From positions 124,001-188,000 of the forward strand of contig CAVZAT010000002.1 of NCBI GenBank assembly GCA_963773335.1: DNA of 64,000 nt. The letters are read 5' to 3'. Position numbers and translations under genes: made by a program. Source of the stretch: UBA4742 sp963773335 (GTDB lineage: Bacteria; Actinomycetota; Acidimicrobiia; Acidimicrobiales; Acidimicrobilacustridaceae). Position 1 is the first letter of the stretch, and every line of letters begins with the position of its first letter. Below are positions 18,669 to 27,261 of this stretch, piece after piece. The notes beneath the pieces were generated by a model, which was given only the letters and a program-made list of their open reading frames with translations, was not told where the DNA came from and made no database searches.

Positions 18669-20087
18669 TCACACAGCCGCGATGATCTCGAGCAGCTCGG
18701 GACGCGAGGGCCCGGGGAGCGGCTCGGGCGCGCTCGCCTGGCTCAGCTCGATGATGCGCTCGAGCAGGCCGGGGCGTTCCATCACCTCGTCGGGTCGGGC
18801 CAGCAGGCTGGCGATGTCGACGAACCCGCGGAAGATGTCGGGGTCCTGCGTCATGGTCGCCTGCATGGCCTGGCCGATGGCGGAAGCCGGGTCGTCGGTC
18901 TCGTAGGGGATCCCGGCGATCTGGGCCTCGATCTCGGCCAGGCGGCGGCGGTCGAGGGCGACGGTGTCGCGGTAGAAGGGCTCGACCGTGGCGACGGTGG
19001 TCTCGTGCCAGGCCAGGGCGAAGGTTCCTGGGTCGTCGATGCCCTGATCCCGGATCAGGTCCCGTAGGGCCTGAGCGTGCATGAGGCCGATGGACGCTCC
19101 CCGGCCCACCGACGGGTTGGTGCACGCCCACGAGTCGGCCACCGGGGCCACCCCTGTGGCCACGGGCGCGCCGTCGACGACGAAGGAGCGGTGGCGGTCC
19201 TCGATCTTGGCCATGACCTCGACGTCGGTGAGGGGTTCACCGTCGAGCCAGTGGGCGACCAGCGGATAGGCGGACACGATCGCCTCCCAGGTGGCGGTGT
19301 GCTTGGCTGGGCGCAGGGCGGCGTCGCCGGCGCTGGTGATGACGCCCATGCCCCAGGTGCCGTTGTCGGCCGGGAGGCTCAGGATCGAGACCGACTCGTA
19401 GTGCTGGAGGGCCCCGCCCATGGAGACCGGTATGTTGCCGTCGGGCGAGCGGAAGTAGCGCCCGTAGTACATGAACCCGGAGTCGTCCAGCTCCTCGACC
19501 GGGGCCCGGGCTCCGATGTCGGCCAGCAGTCTGGGCAGGGCCGACCGGCGCCCGCTGGCATCGACCACCAGGTCGGCGCGGATCTCCTCGCCCGCGTCGG
19601 TGACGACACCGATCACGTGGGGGACCCCAGGCGCAGCCGGGTCGCCGGTCAGGAGGGCGTGCACGACCGTGCCGCGGCGAACGGTGATGCCGGGCGTGGC
19701 GTCAGCCACGCGAGCGAAGGCGCCTTCGACCATGGGTCGGCGACCGGTCATGGTCCCGAAGCGTTCGTCGCCCTCCCGGTAGCCGCCGGTGACGAAGTCG
19801 GGCGCGCTCATGACCGGGTTGAAGCGCAGTGCGCCGTCGTCGTCCAGGGCCTTCGCCACGTCGGGGAGCTCGGCCTCGACGATCTCGCGGAACCGCGGCA
19901 GGAAGTAGTGGATCATCCGGAACTGGTTGACGCCCTTGCGGTCCCAGTCGTTCCAGGCCGCGTCGGCCGCGGCTGGCGGCGGAGCCGGGTCGCGCTCGAG
20001 GACGGTGACCTCGTGGCCGTCCCCGGCCAGGAGCAGCGCGGTCGAGAGACCGCCCATCCCGCCGCCGATCACCGCGATGTGTGCCAT
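18669..20087 (-). CDS. FAD-dependent oxidoreductase (monooxygenase-like)
   Basis: The 472-residue flavoprotein starts with AVIGGGMGGLSTALLLAGDGHEV (read as VIGGGMGGLS plus helix) and VLERDP, the typical GxGxxG FAD fold. The DG-type motif LVVDASGRRSALP is near residue 165 and a WACTNPSVGRGASIGLMHA segment near 340 fits the second FAD-binding (GD-like) region. It resembles group A flavin monooxygenases and geranylgeranyl reductase-like enzymes. ATG 20087 was chosen at the FAD motif; longer in-frame openings add a basic, unconserved leader. It leads the operon with the DUF2855 gene. The substrate is unknown. Confidence 0.8.
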   Translation of the reverse strand: MAHIAVIGGGMGGLSTALLLAGDGHEVTVLERDPAPPPAAADAAWNDWDRKGVNQFRMIHYFLPRFREIVEAELPDVAKALDDDGALRFNPVMSAPDFVTGGYREGDERFGTMTGRRPMVEGAFARVADATPGITVRRGTVVHALLTGDPAAPGVPHVIGVVTDAGEEIRADLVVDASGRRSALPRLLADIGARAPVEELDDSGFMYYGRYFRSPDGNIPVSMGGALQHYESVSILSLPADNGTWGMGVITSAGDAALRPAKHTATWEAIVSAYPLVAHWLDGEPLTDVEVMAKIEDRHRSFVVDGAPVATGVAPVADSWACTNPSVGRGASIGLMHAQALRDLIRDQGIDDPGTFALAWHETTVATVEPFYRDTVALDRRRLAEIEAQIAGIPYETDDPASAIGQAMQATMTQDPDIFRGFVDIASLLARPDEVMERPGLLERIIELSQASAPEPLPGPSRPELLEIIAAV

Positions 20088-20276
20088 ACCCGACTCCCCC
20101 GGTCGTCCGATGTGGTCTGGAGCGTAACGCTGGGCTCCGCGGCGCGTTGCGCCCGTTTGCACCGGTGACGGTCTCCGGTCGCGGGTCGTCGGGCCAATAT
20201 TCGAAACTGGCAGATCACGATCCAGCAGACCCGTACCCGCCGCCGACGAGGCCGCTCCTGTCGCCGAGGGCGCTGG

Positions 20277-20987
20277 TTACGAGAGTTGCACGCGGATGAC
20301 GCTGGCCTCGGCGATGTTGCCGTCCTTGGGCGACATGGTCTTGAGGATGACCGCGCCGCGGGTGGCGGTCGGCTTGGCGAAGCTGACCGCTTTCGAGAAC
20401 GGGCCCATCTGGCCGTTGGCGCCGCCCATGACGATGCCGGTTGCCAGCGGGGTGGTGGTCCCGTCCTCGCGGATCTCGAAGTTGACGGTGGCCTCGAAGG
20501 CGGTGCTCTGGCCCGAGAGCGTCACCGGCGAGGCGATGGAGGCCAGGGCGGCCGGGGACTGCAGCTGCAGGTTCGATGTGGCCGCGCCCAGCACCCACCA
20601 CGTCTCGTCGGGTGCCAGCTTGCGGACCATCACGGTGGTGGCGGGGCCTGTGTCGCTGGCCTTCACCTGGACCTCTCCAGACCGGCTGTCGCCTTGCATG
20701 AATGCACCGATGATCGGATCCACGAAGCCCAGGTAGTCCACGGCGAATCCTCTGGCTGCCTGTACGGGGTCTGTGTAGCGGGTGGCGCTCGCGGCAAAGG
20801 GCCAGACGGCGGTCGCGGGCTGCACGGTCGAGCGAGAACTGGGGCTCGAGGTCGATCCGGCGGACGTCGCCGGGCGTGTCCCCGTCTGGGTCGAGGTCGA
20901 CTTCGAGCTCTGGCACCCGACGGCGAGCAGCGAACCGGTGACCAACAACACCGACACCACCAGGTTGCGAGAGACGGAGGAGTTCAT
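20277..20987 (-). CDS. Secreted lipoprotein with Gmad2-like immunoglobulin domain
   Basis: The 236-residue protein has a lipoprotein signal peptide with lipobox LAVGC (Cys near residue 25) and a Ser/Thr-rich linker. A helical/alpha-beta region (about 65-150) follows. The C-terminal beta domain has FEATVNFEIREDG and GAVILKTMSPKDGNIAEA, the pattern of the Gmad2 sporulation/germination-associated Ig-like domain. Such lipoproteins sit on the outer face of the cytoplasmic membrane; the function is not known here. The stop is TAA, rare in this window. It lies downstream of the ABC-2 permease on the same strand, with a gap of about 110 bp. Confidence 0.75.
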   Translation of the reverse strand: MNSSVSRNLVVSVLLVTGSLLAVGCQSSKSTSTQTGTRPATSAGSTSSPSSRSTVQPATAVWPFAASATRYTDPVQAARGFAVDYLGFVDPIIGAFMQGDSRSGEVQVKASDTGPATTVMVRKLAPDETWWVLGAATSNLQLQSPAALASIASPVTLSGQSTAFEATVNFEIREDGTTTPLATGIVMGGANGQMGPFSKAVSFAKPTATRGAVILKTMSPKDGNIAEASVIRVQLS

Positions 20988-21098
20988 GCCCCGATCTTCG
21001 GCGCAGCCGGTTTGCTCGGGAAGGGCCGAAGGTCACGATGTCGCGGCTCGTCACGATCCGTCGACTGCGCCGGATGGGTGGGCACGGAACGACCCGGT

Positions 21099-21887
21099 TC
21101 AGATGGCCAGGTCGCGGCGTTCGAAGATCGGGACCGATGCCGCGAGCGCGAGGATGCCGACCGCCAGCATGACCCACATGATCGGCGGGACACTCGGCCC
21201 GAGCGGCCCTTGCGTGGTGGCCTGGTAGAAGGGGGAGAGCACCCGAAGTGGGCGTAGTGAGTCGATGAGCTGGGCGATCAGGTAGAGGAGATAGGAGGCA
21301 CCGGCGATGCCCGCGGTGATGCCGGTGGCCAGCCCGCGTCGGCCGGTCCCTGCGCTGAGGCACAGGGCGACGAGTCCGAACTCGAGGCCGATGAGGAACA
21401 TGGCGAGTGCTCCGTCGAAGGCGGCCACCCCGGAGATGCCCAGCCCGAAGGCGAGCGACGCGAGCCAGGTGGAAGCGAACAGGACGATGGCCAGCACCCC
21501 GACGCTCACCGTCAGCGCGGCGCTCTTCTCCATCAGCACCAGCCTGCGGGACAGCGGCATGGTGACGAGGAGCTCGAGTGTGCCGTCCTCCTCCTCGCCC
21601 GCGATCAGCCGAGCCCCGCGGGCTACCGCGAAGACGATGAAGATGGCCGGGAGCATCAGGCTGAACAGTTCGGCATTCATGTAGCCCGTGCCCGTGGTCA
21701 TGCTGGTGATGTTGAAGATCTTCTTCAACGTCTCCGGATACTGAGACAGCATCGAGGTGAGGTCCATCTTCGAGAAGGACGGCCAGATCGCCGCCATGAC
21801 CACGACCGTGAGCGCCGTCCCGATGCTCCATCCGGCCAGGCCGTGGCGCTGGTCCCACAGGGTCTTGGAGAACACGGATCTGAACAC
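21099..21887 (-). CDS. ABC-2 type transporter permease
   Basis: The 262-residue membrane protein has about six hydrophobic segments. A conserved cytoplasmic stretch (ARLIAGEEEDGTLELLVTMPLSRRL) lies between TM2 and TM3, typical of ABC-2 permeases of the BcrB/NatB kind. It should form the membrane domain for the ATPase encoded just upstream (3-bp gap). Start is GTG 21887, since no ATG precedes the conserved SKTLWDQRHGLAGW segment. The transporter probably exports a lipid, peptide or antibiotic. The substrate is not evident. Confidence 0.85.
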   Translation of the reverse strand: MFRSVFSKTLWDQRHGLAGWSIGTALTVVVMAAIWPSFSKMDLTSMLSQYPETLKKIFNITSMTTGTGYMNAELFSLMLPAIFIVFAVARGARLIAGEEEDGTLELLVTMPLSRRLVLMEKSAALTVSVGVLAIVLFASTWLASLAFGLGISGVAAFDGALAMFLIGLEFGLVALCLSAGTGRRGLATGITAGIAGASYLLYLIAQLIDSLRPLRVLSPFYQATTQGPLGPSVPPIMWVMLAVGILALAASVPIFERRDLAI

Positions 21888-21890
21888 CGC

Positions 21891-22793
21891 TCAGGCCTCC
21901 TGGTTCTCGTAGTACTCGAGGAAGATGTTCTCGAGATCGACCTCGTTGCTGACGACTCGGTCGATGCCGAACGGGGCGGCGACCGCCAGCAGCTCGGCCA
22001 TCGATCCCTCGACCACCAGTTGGACGGTGTCGCCCTCCACCTGGAGATCTCGAACCGACGTGACCTTCGCCAGCTCCTCGATCGGGGGTGGCGAGCCAGG
22101 CATGAACGTGAGGTCGACCCGGCGCCGGGTTCGAGCTCGCAGCTGCGCCACCCCCGAGGTCATCACGAGCTGCCCGTGACGCACGATGCCGACCAGGTCG
22201 ACCACGGCTTCGACCTCGGAGAGCATGTGCGACGAGAGGAAGACCGTGCACCCGGCGTCACGGCGCTCGCGGATCACCGCCAGGAACTCTCGCTGCATGA
22301 GCGGATCGAGCCCGCCTGTGGGCTCGTCCAGGAACAGCACCGCGGGGTCGTGCATGCACGCCTGGATGATGCCGACCTTCTGGCGGTTCCCATGCGACAG
22401 CGTGGCGATGCGACGGTCGAGGTCGAGCTCGAAGCGCTTGGCCAGCAACTCGATCCCACCGGCGTCGACGTCGCCCCGCAGGTTCGACAGGTAGGTCAGG
22501 TACTGCCCGGCGCTCAGGTCGCGATAGGCGCTGAAGTCACTCGGCAGGTAGCCGACCGAGCGGTGGATCTCGCGGCGTTCACGGGAGATGTCGTGGCCGA
22601 GCACGGTCGCCGAACCGCCGCTCGGGCGGATCAGGCCCATCAGCAGACGGATGGTGGTGGTCTTCCCGGCGCCGTTCGGCCCCAGGTAGCCGAAGACCGT
22701 CCCGGTCGGCACGATCAGATCGAGCGGTTCGAGCGCGTCGTGTGATCCGTACCGCTTCGTGAGCCCTGTGGTCTCGATGGCGACCTCGTCCAT
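21891..22793 (-). CDS. ABC-2 type transporter ATP-binding protein
   Basis: The 300-residue ATPase has Walker A GPNGAGKTT (about 37-45), signature LSHGNRQKVGI (His replaces the second Gly, common in DrrA/CcmA-like proteins), Walker B VLFLDEPTGGLD and an H-loop in FLSSHMLSEVE. A C-terminal regulatory domain of about 80 residues follows, as in drug/lipid exporters. It is the first gene of an operon with the permease at 21099-21887. The ATG at 22793 faces a 280-bp gap shared with the divergent P-type ATPase, so the promoter must lie there. Confidence 0.9.
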   Translation of the reverse strand: MDEVAIETTGLTKRYGSHDALEPLDLIVPTGTVFGYLGPNGAGKTTTIRLLMGLIRPSGGSATVLGHDISRERREIHRSVGYLPSDFSAYRDLSAGQYLTYLSNLRGDVDAGGIELLAKRFELDLDRRIATLSHGNRQKVGIIQACMHDPAVLFLDEPTGGLDPLMQREFLAVIRERRDAGCTVFLSSHMLSEVEAVVDLVGIVRHGQLVMTSGVAQLRARTRRRVDLTFMPGSPPPIEELAKVTSVRDLQVEGDTVQLVVEGSMAELLAVAAPFGIDRVVSNEVDLENIFLEYYENQEA

Positions 22794-22839
22794 GCGACAA
22801 GGATTCGAGATGTGCCCGCGGACCGCCAGGGTCCTAGGT

Positions 22840-22849
22840 CCACATGTGG
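22840..22849. promoter_or_regulatory. Palindrome in the divergent ABC / P-type ATPase gap
   Basis: CCACATGTGG is a perfect 10-bp palindrome 47 bp upstream of the ABC ATPase start and preceded by CCTAGG. It could be an operator for either divergent gene, but it is short and no second copy was found. The rest of the gap (22794-23073) shows no gene. Confidence 0.3.
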
Positions 22850-23073
22850 CCAGAGCAGGGCCGTCCGAAACGGTGGGCGGTCACCCCTCGCTGCGCACCG
22901 CCGGCCCCGTGACCTTTGACCCTGGCGGGCGGGCCCAGGCCTCCCCAGACTGGAGACCTCACCACCCGAGGAGAAGCCGATGACACCCGGTCCCAGCAGA
23001 GCCGGTTCGGCGACCGACGTGGTCGGGCGCGGGCGGGGCCAGGGGCGGGCAGCCGCAGAGTTCGGGTAGGGCC

Positions 23074-25392
23074 ATGGGCAGCCGGTACCGATGGGAGCTG
23101 CGCTACCTGGCCGGGACGGTTCTCGGTCTGGCGGCCGGCGTGGTCGCCTGGCTGGCGGGAGCACCGGATGTGGCCGACGTGGTGTGGGCGCTGGTGGCGG
23201 TGGCCGGCCTCGTGCCCACCACCATCGGCGTGGTGCGCGGGATCGCCCGTCGCCAGCCCGGCGTCGACGTCATCGCCGTGCTGGCCCTGGCCGGCGCCCT
23301 GATCATCGGCGAGTTCGCGGCCGCATCGGTGATCACCGTCATGTTGGCCACCGGTCGGCTCCTGGAGGCCCGCGCCGGCTTCCGGGCGGAGCGGGACCTG
23401 CGGCAGTTGCTCGCCCGGGCCCCGGCGTTGGCCCACCGGCGGGAGGGCGCGGCGGTGGTCGACGTCGAGGTCGACGAGGTCGAACCGGGGGATGTCCTCG
23501 TGGTCAAGCCGGGAGAGGTCGTGCCGGTCGACGGGCGCCTGTCGACGGGGACCGCCGCCCTCGACGTGTCGGCCCTGACCGGCGAGCCCCTGCCCGAGGC
23601 CGTCGCGGATCGCGGGCTGTGCCGGTCGGGTGCGGTCAACGTCGGTGGCGCCTTCCAGGTGCGGGTCGTCTCGCGGGCTTCGGAGAGCACCTACGCGGGG
23701 ATCGTGCGGCTGGTCGAGTCGGCTCGGGCCGACACCGCCCCGTTCGTCCGCCTGGCCGACCGGTTCGCGCTGTGGTTCGTGCCGGCGGCTCTCGTGATCG
23801 CCGCGGCCGGGTGGCTGGTGTCGGGCAGCTTCGAGCGGGCGGTAGCGGTGCTCGTGGTGGCAACACCCTGCCCCCTCATCCTGGCCGTGCCGGTCGCCAT
23901 CACCTCTGGGTTGTCCCGGGCGGCGCAGCGCGGCGCGATCGTCAAGGGTGGTGGGGTGCTCGAGCAGCTGGCCCATGCCGAGGTGCTCGTGTTCGACAAG
24001 ACGGGGACGGTGACGTTGGGCCGACCCGTCCTGGTCGAGGTGGCCGTGGCCGCCGGCGTCGAGCCCGACGAGCTGCTGAGTCTGGCCGCATCGGTCGAGC
24101 AGGCCTCCCCTCACGTCCTGGCCTCGTCGGTGGTGGCGGCCGCCCTGGCTGCCGGTCTCGTCCTCGAGTGGCCCGAGGATGCCCGTGAGGTGGTGGGCCA
24201 GGGCTCGGTCGGCACCGTCGGGGGACGCCGGGTTCGGCTCGGCCGGCTCGAGTGGCTGGGCCCGGTGGTGGTGCCCGGCTGGGCTCGACCACTGCGCCGG
24301 CGCGTCGTCACCGACGGCGTGCTGACCGTCTACGTAGAGGTCGACGGGACGCTGGCCGGGGCACTCGTCCTGGAGGATCCGCTGCGACCGGATGCCAGCC
24401 GCACGCTGCGAGAGCTGCGCCGGTCGGGCTTTCGTCGACTGGTGATGGCCAGCGGCGACCGCGCTCCGGCAGTCGAGGCCGTCGGCGCCGCCGTCGGCGC
24501 CGACGAGGTGCTCGCCGAGCGCACTCCCGAGGAGAAGGCCGCCGCCGTCCGCGTGGAACGCGAGACCGGGGTGACCGTGATGGTCGGCGACGGCGTCAAC
24601 GACGCGCCGGCCCTGGCGGTGGCCGACATCGGCGTGGCGCTCGGTGCCCACGGGTCGACGGCCTCATCGGACACGGCCGACATCGTGTTGACCGTGGACC
24701 GCCTCGATCGCCTGGCCGAGGTGGTGCACGTGGCCCGCCGATCCCACCGGGTGGCGCTCGAGAGCGTCCTCGGCGGCATGGGCCTGGCTGCTGCGGCGAT
24801 GCTGGTGGCCGCCGCCGGGTGGCTGCCGCCGCTGCCGGGGGCGATCGTCCAGGAGGTGATCGACGTGCTCGCCATCACCAACGCCCTGCGAGCCATGACC
24901 CCGGGCCGCGAGCGGCTCGAGCACCTGCGGGGCGACGACGCCGACCTGGGCCGGCGGTTCCAGGCCGAGCACGACGCCCTCGCTGCCGGCCTGCGCCGGA
25001 TCCGTCCCCTGGCCGACGACGTGGACCGCGTGCCGGCCGGCGAGGCGGTGGAGCGCCTGGCCGACCTGCGGGTCTTCCTCGACGAGCAGCTCCTCCCCCA
25101 CGAGCTGGCCGAGGACCGCGACCTCTACCCGGCGGTGGCCCGCGTGCTGGGTGGTCAGGACCCGACCGCTCCCATGTCACGGATGCACATCGAGATCGCC
25201 CACCTGATCGGGCTGTACGGCCGACTGTTGGACGGGCTCGGCCCGGGCGGGCCCGACGAGGACGATGGGCGGGAGCTGCGCCGGGTCCTTTACAGCCTCG
25301 ACGCGGTGCTGCGGCTGCACATGGCCCAGGAGGAGCAGGAATACCTGTCCCTGGCCGACTCCGCCCCCGACGCCGTCGGACCGACTCGCTAG
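23074..25392 (+). CDS. P1B-5 type metal-transporting ATPase with C-terminal hemerythrin domain
   Basis: This 772-residue pump has about six TM segments in the first 270 and last ATPase helices. The actuator TGEP is near 178, TPCPLILAVP in TM4, phosphorylation site DKTGTVTLG near 309 and GDGVNDAPAL near 510. The TPCP motif together with QEVID in a late TM helix is the signature of subgroup P1B-5, linked to iron/nickel/cobalt. The N-domain HP dipeptide of most P1B pumps reads PHVLA here. After residue 615 comes a soluble domain with EHDAL, LPHELAE, MHIEIAH and LHMAQEE. This is the histidine/acid pattern of a hemerythrin diiron bundle, a combination known for this subgroup. There is no N-terminal metal-binding domain. 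ATG 23074 follows GGGTAGGG. Confidence 0.9.
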   Translation: MGSRYRWELRYLAGTVLGLAAGVVAWLAGAPDVADVVWALVAVAGLVPTTIGVVRGIARRQPGVDVIAVLALAGALIIGEFAAASVITVMLATGRLLEARAGFRAERDLRQLLARAPALAHRREGAAVVDVEVDEVEPGDVLVVKPGEVVPVDGRLSTGTAALDVSALTGEPLPEAVADRGLCRSGAVNVGGAFQVRVVSRASESTYAGIVRLVESARADTAPFVRLADRFALWFVPAALVIAAAGWLVSGSFERAVAVLVVATPCPLILAVPVAITSGLSRAAQRGAIVKGGGVLEQLAHAEVLVFDKTGTVTLGRPVLVEVAVAAGVEPDELLSLAASVEQASPHVLASSVVAAALAAGLVLEWPEDAREVVGQGSVGTVGGRRVRLGRLEWLGPVVVPGWARPLRRRVVTDGVLTVYVEVDGTLAGALVLEDPLRPDASRTLRELRRSGFRRLVMASGDRAPAVEAVGAAVGADEVLAERTPEEKAAAVRVERETGVTVMVGDGVNDAPALAVADIGVALGAHGSTASSDTADIVLTVDRLDRLAEVVHVARRSHRVALESVLGGMGLAAAAMLVAAAGWLPPLPGAIVQEVIDVLAITNALRAMTPGRERLEHLRGDDADLGRRFQAEHDALAAGLRRIRPLADDVDRVPAGEAVERLADLRVFLDEQLLPHELAEDRDLYPAVARVLGGQDPTAPMSRMHIEIAHLIGLYGRLLDGLGPGGPDEDDGRELRRVLYSLDAVLRLHMAQEEQEYLSLADSAPDAVGPTR

Positions 25393-25442
25393 TCCCACTG
25401 GGGGTTCACTCGGGCAGGTCCCGCGTCGAGCTTCCCAATTCA

Positions 25443-25458
25443 CTTGTCATATGACCAG
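25443..25458. promoter_or_regulatory. Probable TetR operator upstream of the tetR gene
   Basis: CTTGTCATATGACCAG is an imperfect palindrome (halves CTTGTCA and TGACCAG, 2-bp centre) ending 14 bp before the TetR start. A near-identical element lies at 29101-29116. The match extends into flanks (CCCAATTC before, TAAG after), consistent with one regulator binding both. Confidence 0.7.
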
Positions 25459-25472
25459 CTAAGCTCGGGGAC

Positions 25473-26102
25473 ATGAAACGAGCCGAGCAGAGGGAGCAGA
25501 CGCGCCAGCGCGTCGTCGACGCCGCCATCGAGGCGTTCGCGGATCTGGGCTTCGGCGCGGCCAGCACCCGCGACATCGCGTCACGAGCCGGCGTCACCCA
25601 GGGCCTCGTGACGTATCACTTCGCGTCGAAGGACGAGCTGTGGCGCGCCGCCGCCGATCAGATCTTCGCCCAGCTCGCTGACCAGGGGCCCCTGTCGATG
25701 TCGGGCGACGGGGTCGCGACCGAGCGCGAGCAAGCTCGCGACGCCATCCGCGCTTATGTGCGCTTCTCCGCTGAGCACCCGGAGGTCTTCAGGTTCATGA
25801 GCGACGAGGGAAGGTTGCGGTCCGAGCGAATGGACTGGCTGGTGAAGACCCACCTCGAGCCAAGGTTCACGGCCGTCTCGCAGCTCACCCGACTGGGCAT
25901 CAACGGCTGGGACGCGTCGATGTCCGCGCACATCTTCTACGCACTGGTGGGCGCGGCCTCGCTGATCTTCGCGGTCGGTGCCGAATGCGAGGCGCTCGCC
26001 GGGTTCGACCCGGCTGACGACGAGGCGATCGAGCGGCACGCCGGCCTCGTGGCGCAACTGTTCGTACCCGATCCGCCGGTGGCCCGACATCAGAGACGCT
26101 GA
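25473..26102 (+). CDS. TetR family transcriptional regulator
   Basis: The 209-residue protein has the TetR HTH at residues 8-55 (RVVDAAIEAFADLGF, STRDIASRAGVTQGLVTYHFASKDEL). An all-helical ligand-binding domain of about 150 residues follows. The HTH ending VTYHF is the classic recognition-helix boundary. The operator-like palindrome immediately upstream predicts autoregulation. The twin palindrome before the monooxygenase and alpha/beta hydrolase genes predicts that it controls those as well. It converges on the YCII/SDR remnant end of that operon. The inducer is probably an aromatic or related hydrophobic substrate of the module. Confidence 0.9.
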   Translation: MKRAEQREQTRQRVVDAAIEAFADLGFGAASTRDIASRAGVTQGLVTYHFASKDELWRAAADQIFAQLADQGPLSMSGDGVATEREQARDAIRAYVRFSAEHPEVFRFMSDEGRLRSERMDWLVKTHLEPRFTAVSQLTRLGINGWDASMSAHIFYALVGAASLIFAVGAECEALAGFDPADDEAIERHAGLVAQLFVPDPPVARHQRR

Positions 26103-26164
26103 CGGCGCGAGCACGCCACCTCACTGGTGCTCGATCCATGACCACGGTTCGAGCACCCTCGGCC

Positions 26165-26350
26165 TCAGACCGGGCCCGGGTAGCTGCCCCCATCCACGTG
26201 GAGGTTCTGTCCGCTGATGTACCCGGTGTGCACGGAGCACACGTAGGCGCAGGCGTCACCGACCTCCTCGGGGGACCCCACCACGGGGTGGGGGAGCTCG
26301 CTACACCGCGCCATCTGGGCCAGCGGCTGGTCTATCCGCGGTCGCTCCAA
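26165..26350 (-). pseudogene. Short-chain dehydrogenase, C-terminal remnant
   Basis: About 45 residues match the end of SDR oxidoreductases: VGSPEEVGDACAYVCS followed by GYISGQNLHVDGGSYPG, the highly conserved C-terminal GG motif. The nucleotide-binding GxxxGxG region and the YxxxK catalytic site, normally some 100-190 residues earlier, are absent. The frame instead runs into the end of the YCII gene, overlapping it by 50 bp. This is a 5'-truncated gene left by a deletion. It shows that the monooxygenase operon once included a dehydrogenase. Confidence 0.75.
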
Positions 26351-26819
26351 CCCAGGCGCGGTTGGCCATGAGGTCGACGCGAACGGTGATCGAGCCCTCG
26401 TTCACCGTCCATGAGCGGATCGTGTTGTCTCGATAGCCCGCTCGGGCCATGGGTTCATCGGCCACGATCACTTCGGCCTGCTCACGGCCGTCGGCTCGCA
26501 AGACGGTGAGGCCTCGTCCCAGCCCGAGGTCCTGGTCGACCGGGCCGGAGAGGAACAGCACGCCTTCGTCTTCCAGCCGGGCCAGCCACTCGAGGTGGGC
26601 GTGGAGTGCATCGGCGAACCGACTGGGAAAGCCCGCTGACAGGTCTGGCCACTCGTCGGTGGGGGTCACCTCCAGGAGCCAGAGCTCCAAGTGACGCCCC
26701 TTGGCCAACAACTCGGCCAACGCGGCCACGACTTCGTCGGATGCGAGCTCGTCGGCCTGGGGCGACAGGCGATCGGCGCGGCGTGAGGTCGGGACGTCGG
26801 GGTTCTCGTCGTGGCGCAT
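26301..26819 (-). CDS. YCII-related domain protein
   Basis: The 172-residue protein contains a YCII-like dimeric alpha-beta barrel core. A HAHLEWLARLEDEGVLFLSGP segment (best read as HLEWL plus GVLFLSGP) and a downstream EVIVADEPMARAGYRDNTI match the family's His and Asp positions. ATG 26819 has GGAGGACC immediately upstream. The last 20 residues after MANRAWVG look unconserved and overlap the SDR remnant, so the 3' end was probably changed by the same deletion. It lies 31 bp after the split-barrel gene in the operon. YCII proteins often assist ring cleavage or dehalogenation steps, but no precise role can be given. Confidence 0.7.
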   Translation of the reverse strand: MRHDENPDVPTSRRADRLSPQADELASDEVVAALAELLAKGRHLELWLLEVTPTDEWPDLSAGFPSRFADALHAHLEWLARLEDEGVLFLSGPVDQDLGLGRGLTVLRADGREQAEVIVADEPMARAGYRDNTIRSWTVNEGSITVRVDLMANRAWVGATADRPAAGPDGAV

Positions 26820-26850
26820 GGGTCCTCCGGCTGGCTGGCGCATCGAATGG

Positions 26851-27261
26851 TCAGGGGTGGAACCGCGTGCACGTCGGCGTGATGCGAAGGATCGTGCGAC
26901 GCTGCTCGTCGAGGCTCGGGGTGAAGGAGGTCCACTCGGAAGCTGGAGTCCCGGTCATCACGCCGAAGACCATCGCGGTCAGCTCGGCGCGCAATGGATC
27001 GGTTTGGATGGGCTCGGCTTGGCCGTAGATGACGAGGTGTTCGCGGCCGTCGGGGACCGTGACGCTCACGCGTGGTTGCCGCAGGGCGTTGTGCCACTTG
27101 GCGGTGTACGACTTGACCGTCAGGAGGAGCCGCCCGGACTCATCGACGGCATAGCCGATCATCGACTGCTGGGGTGAGCCGTCCCTGCGCCCCGTGGCCA
27201 GCACGGCCCAGCGGTGCGCGTCGAGGAAACGGCGGTGCTCGGGGTCCCACTCGTAGGTCAT
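26851..27261 (-). CDS. PPOX-class split-barrel flavoprotein (FMN or F420 dependent)
   Basis: The 136-residue protein has the pyridoxamine 5'-phosphate oxidase-like fold. RWAVLATGRRDGSPQQSMIGY opens the barrel (key part AVLATGRRDG), LLLTVKSYTAKWHNALRQPRVSV follows (cofactor phosphate contact near TAKWHNA), and a helical C-terminus ends TRFHP. In actinomycetes this small class often uses F420. The ATG overlaps the monooxygenase stop (ATGA), so translation is coupled. It might reduce or regenerate an intermediate of the monooxygenase pathway. Length is normal. Confidence 0.8.
   Translation of the reverse strand: MTYEWDPEHRRFLDAHRWAVLATGRRDGSPQQSMIGYAVDESGRLLLTVKSYTAKWHNALRQPRVSVTVPDGREHLVIYGQAEPIQTDPLRAELTAMVFGVMTGTPASEWTSFTPSLDEQRRTILRITPTCTRFHP

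Noticed and set aside
22840..22849. CCACATGTGG as a metal-responsive operator for the P1B-5 pump
   Set aside because: A 10-bp palindrome without a second copy is too weak; kept only as a low-confidence feature.
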